Below, in pieces: positions 63,474-64,000 of a stretch of DNA of 64,000 nt. Under the pieces are notes generated by a model. It made no database searches. It was not told the DNA's origin and saw nothing but the letters and a program-made list of their open reading frames with translations. The stretch comes from Aradus depressus. Lineage: Eukaryota; Arthropoda; Insecta; Hemiptera; Aradidae. The position numbers were made by a program, and so were the translations under genes. How positions within the stretch are numbered: position 1 is the stretch's first letter; the number at the start of each line of letters is the position of its first letter. Where the stretch lies: assembly GCA_963662175.1 (NCBI GenBank), contig OY759226.1, positions 29,294,065 through 29,358,064 of the forward strand, in the 5' to 3' direction.

Positions 63474-64000
63474 CAAGCAAATGTGCTAAGGGAGAAAAAA
63501 ATGGCAATGTCAAAATGTCAAGAGAGGAGAAATCACCCAGTGGTGACACTCCTAGGCACTGATTTCAAACTTTCAATTCAGTTTCTCATAAAAATGAATT
63601 TGCTTTTGAATTGTTTCATTTAAAAAAATTAAGTAACTTCAAGGAATATTGGAACGAGCTTTTAGTCAGGATGATGAAAAACTCAAAGTACTTCCGACGT
63701 AATGTGGACTTGTTGAACTTAGGCTGGTTTTATTTCATCGTCCTGCACTTAAATTTCTTTTTGGATAAGCATTCGATCCTGTTTAAATAACCCATATAAG
63801 TATGTAAAAGCAGAAACAGACATTTTTGATTGGGGCAGGGGGCGTCAGACACGGACTGGAGGTTCTTGATTCCCATTTCTTATCTTACACAGGAGCTTAA
63901 GAGAGGAACTACTCCTAAAAAGCCACCCTTATCTTGTACAAATATGCATTATTATGTCACTTGTGACTGGTTTCAGAAAAATTGGAAAACACAATGAATG
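62940..64000. other. AT-rich spacer to the window end
   Basis: No gene; contains the TA microsatellite. Confidence 0.35.
63401..63472. repeat. (TA)36 microsatellite
   Basis: 72 bp of uninterrupted TA. Confidence 0.98.

Overview
The window is eukaryotic, AT-rich and very dense in repeats. The host is most likely an insect. The evidence is a single intron-rich gene with clean GT-AG splicing, Jockey-, R1- and RTE-type LINEs, BEL/Pao and Ty3/gypsy LTR elements, Tc1, pogo, hAT and PIF/Harbinger DNA transposons, Helitrons and a tRNA-derived SINE. A hemipteran is a guess only; nothing here fixes the order.

Layout. 1-5475 is an almost perfect 60-bp tandem array (assembly gap at 904-1103). It runs directly into 33-bp repeats and a Helitron-type CTAG|T end at 5767. 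Two complete members of the same Helitron family elsewhere (45224-46634 minus, 52811-54052 plus) carry diverged ~145-bp G-rich units from which the 60-bp unit is recognisably derived, so the satellite appears to have grown inside a Helitron. 5768-12000 holds a complete SINE with target-site duplications (TSDs), a LINE relic and a Tc1 element with a foreign insert. 12010-18900 is a decayed Jockey-type LINE (minus strand) split in its endonuclease by a short gypsy element (15061-18441). The pol ORF of that gypsy joins reverse transcriptase directly to the integrase tail. 19400-25000 holds a pogo relic and several foldback elements or MITEs.

The only host gene I can support is on the minus strand, 26559-50421. 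It is a membrane-type X-prolyl aminopeptidase (aminopeptidase P, XPNPEP2-like). Twelve coding exons with matching phases encode about 673 residues, with all five metal ligands and a C-terminal hydrophobic tail that looks like a GPI-anchor signal. The first, signal-peptide exon was not found. The last intron is about 10.4 kb and contains a 5'-truncated RTE-like LINE (27463-28884) and a nearly complete BEL/Pao element (28987-35959), each with TSDs. Other introns carry a hAT-like MITE, LINE fragments, a Helitron and a partial duplication of exon 6.

50422-64000 has no convincing host exon. It holds a SINE, a MITE, the second complete Helitron, a PIF/Harbinger-like element with a MADF-domain ORF (57000-57677), an R1-type LINE scrap and a short hAT element with perfect TSDs (60715-61979).

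There is no operon-like organisation. The region is one gene embedded in nested transposable elements, and most apparent ORFs are transposon remains or by-products of the satellite.
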